Positions 17,484-25,003 of a stretch of DNA of 64,000 bases are shown here, in pieces. The notes below the pieces were generated by a model that was not told the origin of the DNA, did no database searches, and saw only the letters and a list, made by a program, of their open reading frames with translations. The translations under genes were made by a program, and so were the position numbers. Each line of letters opens with the position of its first letter. Position 1 is the first letter of the stretch. Origin of the DNA: CAYIHX01 sp964363305 (GTDB lineage: Bacteria; Bdellovibrionota; UBA1018); contig CAYIHX010000001.1 of NCBI GenBank assembly GCA_964363305.1, positions 124,001 through 188,000 of the forward strand, read 5' to 3'.

Positions 17484-17926
17484 GTGGACTCGCAGGCGTG
17501 GACATTGCTGATCTCTACCCGGAAAGCCTGGCGTTGAAGGCCGAGACTGAAACGGTTCGCCCAAGTTTGGCGCTCTCCAGGAAGCAAGGCGAAAGCGGTC
17601 TCAGTGGTGAATTCGCTATGCGGAGTTCCTTCGACGGCTACATCGCGCGCGAGCGCGAGAGTCATGACGGACTGGTTCGCCGTCTCCACTAAGAGGGGGC
17701 TGAGGCTGAAGGTGACGTCGACGCGTCGGCCATACCGACCGTTCCCTTGACGATACTTCACGACAACTTCTACAGGATCACCGGTTCGAATCGTTTCGTC
17801 ATACGCGACGTGCCAGTAAGTGAGTCCGAGTTGAAATGCGACACGGGCACGGGCGCAAAGATTTTCCGACGCTGAGGCGGGGGACGAAAGGGCGAGGACG
17901 GTGAGAGCTAGAATGAGTTTTTTCAT
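17474..17926 (-). CDS. small secreted protein of unknown function
   Basis: 150 residues with a clear signal peptide (KLILALTVLALSSPASA, cleavage about residue 20) and a beta-rich mature part with two Cys near the ends that could form a disulfide. CAGGAGGAATC lies at the correct distance before the ATG, a strong ribosome site. No family recognised. It diverges from the glycosyltransferase gene; the 78-bp gap contains CCTGGAAA and TTTCCAGG as inverted arms 23 bp apart (17938-17976), possibly regulatory. Confidence 0.7.
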   Translation of the reverse strand: MKKLILALTVLALSSPASASENLCARARVAFQLGLTYWHVAYDETIRTGDPVEVVVKYRQGNGRYGRRVDVTFSLSPLLVETANQSVMTLALARDVAVEGTPHSEFTTETAFALLPGERQTWANRFSLGLQRQAFRVEISNVHACESTQD

Positions 17927-18004
17927 AAAAGATTCCTCCTGGAAATGGTTTCCCTACTCGGTAGCACCTTTCCAGGGCTTGTCAAAGTGGTCTAGAATGC
18001 AAGG

Positions 18005-19405
18005 GTGCAACGATTTTTCAGAAAATTCTGCAACGAGTCAGTGGCCCTTGGGCTGCTGCTTTTTCTTTGGGGATTGATTTATTGGGCGCAGGTCGGTGAC
18101 ACGGCGCCAGGCGTCGATGCGATGACCTACGGCGCCCTGGCGAAGCACGTTTTGTCTTCGGGCGATTGGGCGACGCTGCATTATTCCTCGCAAGCCTATT
18201 CGGATTTCTATCAGCATCCCCCGGGGGCGATCTGGCTTTCAGCACTGGGGTTTCGGCTCTGGGGCGCTTCCGATCTGACCTTGAGAATTCTCCCGAGCCT
18301 CTGCGCCCTTCTCACCGGAGGAATCATCTATCGCTGGGCCAGAATTCAGGGCGGAGCCTGGATGGGGTTCTGCGCAAGCCTGATTCTTTTAACTTCGACC
18401 CGCTTTGTAAAATACACTCAGACCTTCATGCTCGACCCTTTTCTTGCGTTGTTTCTCACCTGGGCGGGTTTTGAACTCTTCGAGTGGCTGAATGGTCGAG
18501 GAGGCGCGGTGCGGAGGGGCGGAGTGCTCGGTTTGAGTCTGGCTACGGCGTTACTCATGAAGGGTGTACCGGCCCTGATCCTTGTTCCAGTCGTACTGAT
18601 TTTGCTCTGGGGCCAGGGGCGGCGTGAATCGATCCGTTTTATGCTGTCGCTCGCGATCGGCGGCGGAGTGATTCTGTTGCCGTGGTTTTTCTGGCTCGAG
18701 GGCGCAAGTTACCTGTCCCGTTATTGGAGCGAATCGGTGGTCGGTCGAGCGACCCCTCGATCGGCGGAGAGTCTGCTCGCGCCGAGCCGAAATCTTTTGA
18801 AGCAGTACTGGCCCTGGCTGGTGCTCTGGCTCTGGGCCAGCGTTCGTTGGCTGCGAAGGAATCGCGGACGAGACGCGCTTGCTCCAGCCGGAATTCCTTT
18901 TTTGCTTTCATGGGGCATCCTGGGCGGTTTTTCGATCGCAGGCTCATTTCTGGAGCATTACCTGGTGCCCTTTTATCCGTTCGCCGCGCTGGCGATCGCT
19001 TCGGAGTTTTCGGAGAGCCTTCGAGGGCGAGCGCGGGAGGTGCGGTGGGTCGTGGGTGTAAGTACGGTCGTAGCTGCGGTTCTCGTGTTGGGGATGTTTG
19101 TGCGTGTTCGGCGAGGCGGCCTTGAGCAGAGTCCCTTCCGCCAAGCGTTGATGCAAAGCGCACGAGAATTTCCCTCGGCTAAAATACTTCGGATATCCTC
19201 AACGGCGACTGAACTCTGGAGCGGGTTAGCGGCTGGGCTCTGGTACACTCCTTTCGACGTCGCGGTTGAACACCCAGAAGCGTTGAGGCTGCCGGTTCCT
19301 TGTGGAGAACTCTGGTTGCAGACAACGGAGGAGTTTCAAGAAAAAGGGGAGGCTTCGAAAATCCCTTACCGCCTTCAGGAGGGATCATGCGTTTCTCGCT
19401 CTTGA
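18005..19405 (+). CDS. ArnT/PMT-type membrane glycosyltransferase
   Basis: 466-residue integral membrane protein with about ten hydrophobic segments. The first periplasmic loop carries GVDAMTYGALAKH and a YQHPPGAIWL motif, which match the acidic-residue and HPP features of GT39/GT83 enzymes that move lipid-linked sugars onto lipid A or proteins. The start is GTG at 18005. Its last 19 bases overlap the ApbE-like lipoprotein gene. Acceptor and sugar cannot be told from sequence. Confidence 0.85.
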   Translation: MQRFFRKFCNESVALGLLLFLWGLIYWAQVGDTAPGVDAMTYGALAKHVLSSGDWATLHYSSQAYSDFYQHPPGAIWLSALGFRLWGASDLTLRILPSLCALLTGGIIYRWARIQGGAWMGFCASLILLTSTRFVKYTQTFMLDPFLALFLTWAGFELFEWLNGRGGAVRRGGVLGLSLATALLMKGVPALILVPVVLILLWGQGRRESIRFMLSLAIGGGVILLPWFFWLEGASYLSRYWSESVVGRATPRSAESLLAPSRNLLKQYWPWLVLWLWASVRWLRRNRGRDALAPAGIPFLLSWGILGGFSIAGSFLEHYLVPFYPFAALAIASEFSESLRGRAREVRWVVGVSTVVAAVLVLGMFVRVRRGGLEQSPFRQALMQSAREFPSAKILRISSTATELWSGLAAGLWYTPFDVAVEHPEALRLPVPCGELWLQTTEEFQEKGEASKIPYRLQEGSCVSRS

Positions 19406-20439
19406 AAAGTGGGTTCCTTTCCGTACTTCTGAGTTTGGGCTGGGGCTGTTCGAGCGTTCCGGTCTTGCACCCCTGGGAGAAGGCACGGAAGGCGCCGGGT
19501 TCAGAAGTCAAACGCATCCGTGCGCTCGGTCGAATATTCACCTGCCAGGCCTGGGGCGCACGGGCGAAGGAAGCCGTCGAGAGTTGTCTGCTCGAGGTGA
19601 AGCGTGTGCATGGCATTGCGGAAGAGCAGCTTTCGACCAGCGAGGTCGCTCGCCTGAATGCAACCGGGCATCTCGGTTGGTTTCGTCTGTCTTCGGATCT
19701 GAAGAAGATGCTGGAAGTCGCGCGCGCGATGGGAGTTCGCTCCGGTGGCGCGTTTGATGTCACTTTCGCGCCCATTGCGAGCGAGATGGAGCGCTATGGG
19801 GATCAGGCGGGCCTTTATGGCGAAAATAGAGAATTCATGGCGAAGATCGGAACCGCGGTGAAGGACCAGGTCGGGATGAGGCATCTGCTTTTTGACGAAA
19901 AAGGCCAGGCAGTGAAGTTTTCTCGTCTCGGTGTGAGAGTCGTACTGAAGGGCTTGGCTCGGGGGTATGCCGTTGAACAAGCGGCCCAAAAGATGGAATC
20001 GCTAGCCCCCGAAGGCTGGATTGTCGAAGGAGGGGGCGTGATGTCCATCGCGGGGCGGGGGTTCGGGGAGTCGAGTCGCTTCTGCGTTGAAGATCCTGAC
20101 CATTTGGGGGCGTGCCTCTTTCGAGTGCAGCCGAACCCCGGAGTGTACCGGCTGGCTTTGGCCCATGCCTCTTCCTATGATCGTCCGGGAAAGATCTATC
20201 ATCCTAAGACGGGCGAGCGTGTGGCTCATTATATGTCGGCAACCCTGGTGGGCGAGAGCCCGCCCTGGTTACAGGCTGCGTCAACGACGGTTTCGATTTT
20301 GGATGAGATGGCCGCGCCTTCCTTCCTCGAGCAGGAGACTCAGCCGCTGATTCGAGGCGTTTACTTCGCGGACAAAGAGCGAGAGTCGATGAGAGGAAAG
20401 TTCACGCCGTTCGCTCAGCTCGTGCCGCTGATAAAATAG
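19387..20439 (+). CDS. ApbE-like lipoprotein (FAD:protein FMN transferase family)
   Basis: ApbE enzymes attach FMN to Thr of respiratory Nqr/Rnf-type subunits in the periplasm. The protein has a lipoprotein-type signal (LLSLGWGCSS), SGGAFDVTFAPI (family SxGAFDPT), VLKGLARGYAVEQA (KGYAVD) and a YHPKTGERV block. The ATG at 19387 preceded by GGAGG is preferred over an upstream ATG at 19300. The metal-site Asp of the family (AD-x-L-S/A-T) is replaced: the aligned block is LQAAST, with Gln296 where Asp is expected. It may be a divergent or inactive member. 350 residues. Confidence 0.78.
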   Translation: MRFSLLKSGFLSVLLSLGWGCSSVPVLHPWEKARKAPGSEVKRIRALGRIFTCQAWGARAKEAVESCLLEVKRVHGIAEEQLSTSEVARLNATGHLGWFRLSSDLKKMLEVARAMGVRSGGAFDVTFAPIASEMERYGDQAGLYGENREFMAKIGTAVKDQVGMRHLLFDEKGQAVKFSRLGVRVVLKGLARGYAVEQAAQKMESLAPEGWIVEGGGVMSIAGRGFGESSRFCVEDPDHLGACLFRVQPNPGVYRLALAHASSYDRPGKIYHPKTGERVAHYMSATLVGESPPWLQAASTTVSILDEMAAPSFLEQETQPLIRGVYFADKERESMRGKFTPFAQLVPLIK

Positions 20440-20468
20440 CGCGGCCCCTGGGTTCGCATTTCTCGCCG

Positions 20469-20490
20469 AGACCGAGAGTGCGGTCTTTAT
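20469..20490. terminator. weak terminator-like hairpin between convergent genes
   Basis: AGACCG and CGGTCT form a 6-bp stem with loop AGAGTG, followed by a short TTAT. It lies between the ApbE-like gene and the facing RCC1-like gene, where a bidirectional terminator would be useful. The U tract is poor. Confidence 0.4.
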
Positions 20491-20514
20491 ATGCGGAACT
20501 TATGAGCAGCGATG

Positions 20515-21414
20515 TCAACTACCCGAGAAAGGTCTATTCAGTTCAGCTGGAACCTCGGCCTGACCAAAGTCGTTCCGGCCCCAACACTTGACCGCTCCAG
20601 TGTCTTCGACGGCGCAAGCGTGGTGGATGGCTGTAACGACTTTGAGAGGACGCCGAAGACTCTGGGGAACATCGAGCTGTCCATAGTTATTTCTGCCCCA
20701 GCATTTGACTCCCTCATCGTCGATCGCGCAGGAATAGTACCCACTGGCGGCGATGAAACGGGGATGAACGAGATTCGCGGGAACTGTCGTCTGTCCAAAC
20801 TGATTCAATCCCCAGCAATGCACCCCCGTCTTGTCAAGTGCGCACGAATGATGGTCTCCGGAAGCCACTTGTCGAGGCTGTACCAAACCAGTCGGGACGT
20901 CGCTCTGCCCCTCAAGGTTTCTCCCCCAGCAACGAACTCCTAGCTCATGGATCGCGCAGGTATTGTAGCGTCCGGCGGCCACATGGATCGGATTTACCAG
21001 ATCGGATGGAACCTCGGATCGCCCGTCGTCATCTGCTCCACCCCGAATCCCCCAGCATTTCACCTGGCCCTCATCCAACACGCAGGTATGCCATCCGCCC
21101 GCCGAGAGCTGACTGGGCGATTGAATTCCTTTCGGAATATCTATCTGGCCGTAGGTATTGTCCCCAAAACAATGAATCCCGTCGTCATCTAAAAAACAAC
21201 TATGGTAAGCGCCAAACGCGATCAACCGTGGCGATTTCAGGGAAGGGATGTTGAGCGACTCCCCCCAGCAGACCGCCTTTCCGTTCTGGATCGCGCAAGA
21301 AATGTATTTACCCAGAGCGAGAGATTCAGGTTCGATCGCGCCAGCGAAGCACGGAAAAAAAAGCGAAGAAACGATACAGACCGGAAACAATTGAGAACGG
21401 AAGGTGAATTTCAT
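20515..21414 (-). CDS. secreted RCC1-like repeat protein
   Basis: 299 residues: signal peptide (PVCIVSSLFFPCFAGA) followed by seven repeats of about 37 residues, each with a C-A/V...GVKCWGxNxxGQxxVPxxLxxP core, for example at about residues 33, 70, 108, 150, 188, 226 and 264. This is the RCC1/BLIP-II beta-propeller pattern, and seven repeats fit a complete seven-blade propeller. Each repeat has a Cys pair that may form disulfides outside the cytosol. Role unknown; such propellers generally bind proteins. Slightly lower GC than its neighbours. Confidence 0.85.
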   Translation of the reverse strand: MKFTFRSQLFPVCIVSSLFFPCFAGAIEPESLALGKYISCAIQNGKAVCWGESLNIPSLKSPRLIAFGAYHSCFLDDDGIHCFGDNTYGQIDIPKGIQSPSQLSAGGWHTCVLDEGQVKCWGIRGGADDDGRSEVPSDLVNPIHVAAGRYNTCAIHELGVRCWGRNLEGQSDVPTGLVQPRQVASGDHHSCALDKTGVHCWGLNQFGQTTVPANLVHPRFIAASGYYSCAIDDEGVKCWGRNNYGQLDVPQSLRRPLKVVTAIHHACAVEDTGAVKCWGRNDFGQAEVPAELNRPFSGS

Positions 21415-21592
21415 ACTGCGAACGTGGCTAGCTTAGTGCTGAAGCTTTGTCCACCCAGGCCCAGGTGGACGTTCAAACCATTTATTGATCCCGAAACTAC
21501 CCTGGTGAAAAATGCGTGCTAGTCAAACATCCTCGATGGACGTTACACTGCAACTACTTAGAATGCTCAACGCTCAACGGAGGAGCCTCGTA

Positions 21593-22720
21593 ATGTTCAT
21601 TCTTCTTTTCTCGCTTTTGGCATGGGGGGCGGAGACGCCCCAGGTTCGGCTCATCGAAACGGGGCCTTCGATGGCTGATCGAAAGTGGCTGAGCGAGGGC
21701 GGCATCGAGGTGCTTTCGGCGGAGAGTCATGAAGCGGGTCGTTGCGCGGGTTTTTTTGATGTGACTCATACGGCAGCTCAGTGGGATGTGCTCGGTCGTA
21801 AGATCTTCTCGCCAGGCGCTCCTCTTTCGCTGGAGACGGCTTCGGTCGGGGTCGGGTCCGAGCGCAAGCCATGGATCGCGCGATTGGTGGATGAAATCGA
21901 TGCGCAGAAGATGATGGCGACGGTTCAGCAGCTGAATACTTATCACACGCGCCATGCCCGATCTTCGACCGGCGTAGAGGCTGCCGAGTGGATTGCCAGC
22001 CAGTTTCGGGTGCTTGCCGCGGGCAGAACGGACATCGAGGTCGATCTGATTCGGCATCGTGACTTCGGACAGCCGTCCGTCCGCGCGCGGATTTTAGGAA
22101 AAGGCGCCCGAGCGCATGAGGTACTGATCATCGGCGCGCATGAAGATTCGATTCGGCAGTGGGATTTTGGCGGGCGGGGGCGCGCTCCGGGAGCGGATGA
22201 TGATGCCTCGGGGGTCGCGACGGTTCTTGAAACGTTTCGAATTGTGGCGCAGTCGGGAGTTCGTCCTGAGCGAACGCTCGAGTTCATCACCTACGCTGGG
22301 GAGGAGCTTGGATTGCTGGGTAGCCAGGAGATCGCCCTCGACTATAAGAATCGTGGGGTGGCAGTCGTGGCGGTGTTGCAGTTCGACATGACCATGGTGC
22401 CGGGTCCGCAGACGGAGATGCACTTCATCACGGATCACACGAATCTCGAACTCAGCGACGCGATGCGCGCTTTAACGGATCTGTACGTGGGGGTCCGTTG
22501 GTCGAACACGGAGTGCGGATATGCATGCAGTGATCACGCGAGCTGGACTCGTGCGGGCTTTCGGTCAGCGTTTCCCTTCGAGTCGAGCTTTGACGGGCTG
22601 AATTCTCGCATTCATACCGAACGTGATTTGCCAGATTCCGTGCAACCTGATTTCGGAGCCGCCTTCGCGAAGTTGTCGGTGGCGTTTTTAGGTGAGTTCG
22701 GCGGCAATCTCGCTCGTTGA
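21593..22720 (+). CDS. secreted M28-family zinc aminopeptidase
   Basis: Exported di-zinc peptidase, 375 residues. After a short signal (MFILLFSLLAWGA), the metal ligands of M28 peptidases appear in order: GAHEDS (His about 183), GADDDASG (Asp), YAGEELGLLGS (the catalytic Glu and a Glu ligand), QFDMT (Asp) and SDHASW (His). This resembles Vibrio/Aeromonas leucyl aminopeptidases. The frame extends to 21512, but ATG 21593 with GGAGG eight bases upstream is the better start. Likely degrades peptides outside the cell, fitting a predatory or proteolytic lifestyle. Confidence 0.92.
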   Translation: MFILLFSLLAWGAETPQVRLIETGPSMADRKWLSEGGIEVLSAESHEAGRCAGFFDVTHTAAQWDVLGRKIFSPGAPLSLETASVGVGSERKPWIARLVDEIDAQKMMATVQQLNTYHTRHARSSTGVEAAEWIASQFRVLAAGRTDIEVDLIRHRDFGQPSVRARILGKGARAHEVLIIGAHEDSIRQWDFGGRGRAPGADDDASGVATVLETFRIVAQSGVRPERTLEFITYAGEELGLLGSQEIALDYKNRGVAVVAVLQFDMTMVPGPQTEMHFITDHTNLELSDAMRALTDLYVGVRWSNTECGYACSDHASWTRAGFRSAFPFESSFDGLNSRIHTERDLPDSVQPDFGAAFAKLSVAFLGEFGGNLAR

Positions 22721-22751
22721 ATGACAGATTTAAATATTGACCTAACTCAAG

Positions 22752-23123
22752 CTAGAGAAACACGCGATAGTCAACACCGAGGCCTGCGGCGAGACGAAGC
22801 GCCACGTTCTTTCCGATGGGACGATCGCCGCGCTCCATCTCGGAGATGTGGGACTGACGAATACCTGTGAGCCGCGCAAGGTCGCGCTGGGTCATGCCCT
22901 TTTTTGCACGGGCACCACGCAACCGGGTGGCCGGACCCTTGATCGGGTCGCGGTGATCGGGGAGCGCTACTTCGATAGGTACGCTGTCGTCCTGCTCAAA
23001 TGGCGAAAGCGTCTTCATTAGAGCGCTCACGCGAGTCGCGGGCACAACAAATAATCGCGGCCTTCTTCCACCTACCCGAATTTCAACGCCGTTAGTACGG
23101 CGCGCTTTCGCGACCCCCGACAT
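22752..23123 (-). CDS. XRE-family antitoxin (type II TA)
   Basis: 123 residues. The N-terminal half resembles the antitoxin fold that follows RelE/HigB-like toxins (VEIRVGGRRPRLFVVPATRV), and the C-terminal half is a Cro/CI helix-turn-helix (MTQRDLARLTGIRQSHISEMERG). GGAGGTGTACT directly precedes the ATG at 23123, which fixes the start; the frame itself is open further up to the toxin stop. It likely neutralises the toxin and represses the shared promoter. Confidence 0.85.
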   Translation of the reverse strand: MSGVAKARRTNGVEIRVGGRRPRLFVVPATRVSALMKTLSPFEQDDSVPIEVALPDHRDPIKGPATRLRGARAKKGMTQRDLARLTGIRQSHISEMERGDRPIGKNVALRLAAGLGVDYRVFL

Positions 23124-23156
23124 AGTACACCTCCGTAATTTGGGTCTTTCCATCCA

Positions 23157-23342
23157 CTACCGGTACGTCAGGTGGCAATGATGGCTGCCATCGGCAAGCT
23201 TGGAATAGTTCGGCCAATCACCCCGGACAGGCCCAGTCAGCTCGATGTCCTGAGCAAGTAGGTCCAGCAGATCGCTGATCTTAGCCGGTAGCCTAGCCAA
23301 GTCCTTGGCTGCCCGAGTTGTGATCCGTACTTTCCAACTCAC
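23157..23342 (-). CDS. RelE/HigB-like toxin, C-terminally truncated
   Basis: 61 residues starting with GTG: VRITTRAAKDLARLPAKI and then GDWPNYSKLADGSHHCHLTYR, the hallmark of a RelE/HigB-like toxin group whose members normally continue for about 25-30 further residues with a VACW...E-x-YYVG strand pair. Here a TAG follows TYR directly. The antitoxin frame is the same frame, resuming two codons later, so a deletion or nonsense change probably removed the toxin's C-terminal strand. Likely inactive or weakened. Confidence 0.7.
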   Translation of the reverse strand: MSWKVRITTRAAKDLARLPAKISDLLDLLAQDIELTGPVRGDWPNYSKLADGSHHCHLTYR

Positions 23343-23353
23343 AGAATAAATAT

Positions 23354-23369
23354 ATCCCTTTTATGGGAT
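23354..23369. promoter_or_regulatory. palindromic operator candidate of the TA locus
   Basis: ATCCC-TTTTAT-GGGAT, a perfect 5-bp inverted repeat 12 bp upstream of the toxin start. The position fits an autoregulatory site for the helix-turn-helix antitoxin. Confidence 0.5.
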
Positions 23370-23694
23370 CATGTCAACCGACCCCATAATAGCCCCGCGA
23401 TCACTTGATTTGAGGGTAGCATCGGCGACTCGGTCCGCGCAGGCGGCGGTTTCACGGTCACGCGGGGGGTCACCCTCTATCTCTGCCGGACCTGTGATCG
23501 CGCCTCTACGGCTTCCTATTGCGTGGCTATTTTTTGCGACTGGCTGCAAAGCCCGCCACAAACAAAGCCCTCTGAGTTGAACATACTCGTCATCAAAAAG
23601 TGACTGTCGAAAGATAAGACAGCTGTCGACCATTTCATGCAGCTCTTCTGGCCAGTAGCCATAGAAAAATTATAAGATTCAACAAGTTATCGGA

Positions 23695-23715
23695 GTGGTG
23701 CCACTTTTGCACCAC
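23695..23715 (+). promoter_or_regulatory. 5' hairpin before the OmpA-family gene
   Basis: GTGGTGC and GCACCAC form a perfect 7-bp stem with a 7-base loop, ending 8 bases before the ATG at 23724. In the mRNA it would sit against the ribosome site, so it could limit translation or stabilise the transcript. No U tract follows, so it is not a standard terminator. Confidence 0.45.
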
Positions 23716-23723
23716 AGTGAGTC

Positions 23724-24995
23724 ATGAGATTCGCCGTGGTGTTTTTTTTGATGGTGACCGGTCTGATGGCTGAGGCCTCCGAGACACGAGGACTCGGCTG
23801 GGCTCGTCCGGTCCGAAGACAGGTCGCCGCCGTGCAGCCGCAGGTCCGTGTCACTCGGCGAGTGGCAAACCTTCCTTCTGAAGAGAAAACAGAGTCGAGT
23901 GCGCGCGATATTCGCGTCGACGAGCCTTCGGGCACGGGTTTTGCGATTTTTCTGGGTGCTGGCGGAGGGTACTTCGATGTCTCGGCCTCCTCCCGGGGAA
24001 ACGATTTCAATCGGGGTGGTCCGAGTCTGATCGGAAAATTGAATTTCGCGGTCCATAACGAACGCTTCATTGCGGAGTTGGGCCTGGGCTGGCTGATGAG
24101 TCGCGTGACGGGAAAAGGGCTTGTGGTGAGTGGGACGACGACAGGTGTTTCTACGTCGTCCGTGCTCACGCGCGCGGGGATGATCGATTTCAGTCCAAGA
24201 ATCAGGTTGGGAAAATTTTTCGATATCGGGCCGATGGCCTCGGTCGTGATCGGGCAGAACGCGAATTTCACCGAGAGCCGCGATAATACGCCGCCCGTTT
24301 TTGTGGGCGCGAAAACGGGACTGACCTTTGAAACCAAAGATCTGTTGTTTCGGTTGACCGCCACAGGCGGGGTCTCTTTGACGGTGCCGGATCGTCGAAT
24401 CATTTACGGCATCGCCGCTCTTGAGATCGGTATTCCGATCGTGCGCGGAAAGACCGTGATTCGGGAGCGAGAAACCCGAGTGGTGCGCAATCACCATGAA
24501 CGCGAGACTCTTGAACGAGAGACCGTGCTGCTTCGTGAGGTGGAAGTTCCTCTTCTTCTGATGACGTTGGATGATCAGCTTGTAAATTTCGAATTTGATC
24601 GCGCGGAGTTGAAGCCGGAGTCGAAGCTCTTTCTTCGCAAGATGGGCGCTTTTCTCGCCGAGAATGAGGAGGGCTGGGGGTCTTTGAAGATCGATGGTCA
24701 CACAGATTCGATGGGTTCGGATGAATACAACGACCGGCTCTCAAAAGCCCGAGCCTTCGCGGTGAGAAGAGAACTGATGCAGGCCGGTGTTTCCGCTCGT
24801 TCGCTTATTTCTTCAGGCTTTGGCAAGAATCGGCCTTTGGACTCCGCCGAAAATGGTCTCGCTCACGCAAGAAATCGGCGAGTCGAACTGAGTTTCAGTG
24901 GTGTTCGTGATGCCCAAAAAATCCGTGACGGCGTGAATCGTATTCGGCTCGCGCAAGCGGTCCCGGCTACATGCCAGGGTGGAGTTTGTCGGTAG
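23724..24995 (+). CDS. OmpA-family outer-membrane protein
   Basis: 423 residues: signal peptide (FAVVFFLMVTGLMAEA), an N-terminal beta-barrel of about 200 residues, a coiled, charge-rich linker (TVIRERETRVVRNHHERE, about 245-270), and a C-terminal OmpA domain that binds peptidoglycan (VNFEFDRAELKPES, KIDGHTDSMGSDEYNDRLS, ALISSGFG-like block, NRRVEL). A Cys pair closes the C terminus (CQGGVC). Probably links outer membrane to the wall. It meets the mannosyltransferase gene tail-to-tail. Confidence 0.9.
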   Translation: MRFAVVFFLMVTGLMAEASETRGLGWARPVRRQVAAVQPQVRVTRRVANLPSEEKTESSARDIRVDEPSGTGFAIFLGAGGGYFDVSASSRGNDFNRGGPSLIGKLNFAVHNERFIAELGLGWLMSRVTGKGLVVSGTTTGVSTSSVLTRAGMIDFSPRIRLGKFFDIGPMASVVIGQNANFTESRDNTPPVFVGAKTGLTFETKDLLFRLTATGGVSLTVPDRRIIYGIAALEIGIPIVRGKTVIRERETRVVRNHHERETLERETVLLREVEVPLLLMTLDDQLVNFEFDRAELKPESKLFLRKMGAFLAENEEGWGSLKIDGHTDSMGSDEYNDRLSKARAFAVRRELMQAGVSARSLISSGFGKNRPLDSAENGLAHARNRRVELSFSGVRDAQKIRDGVNRIRLAQAVPATCQGGVCR

Positions 24996-25003
24996 TTCAA
25001 AAG

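Larger units (their letters stand above)
23343..23723. other. 381-bp intergenic stretch
   Basis: No convincing gene. It contains the TA operator palindrome at the left, and small frames on both strands whose compositions look like antisense noise (Arg/Ala-rich, no ribosome site). Near the right end is a hairpin just upstream of the ompA-like gene. The middle shows nothing recognisable. Confidence 0.6.

Noticed and set aside
16434..17564. 376-residue minus-strand frame opposite the GMP-reductase-like gene
   Set aside because: Shadow frame; composition typical of antisense translation, no domain.
17938..17976. CCTGGAAA/TTTCCAGG long-spaced inverted arms
   Set aside because: Could be regulatory but the 23-bp spacing and short arms are weak; mentioned only in the neighbouring gene entry.
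23361..23633. 90-residue minus and 69-residue plus frames in the gap before the ompA-like gene
   Set aside because: Overlap each other, no ribosome site, no family or signal peptide.
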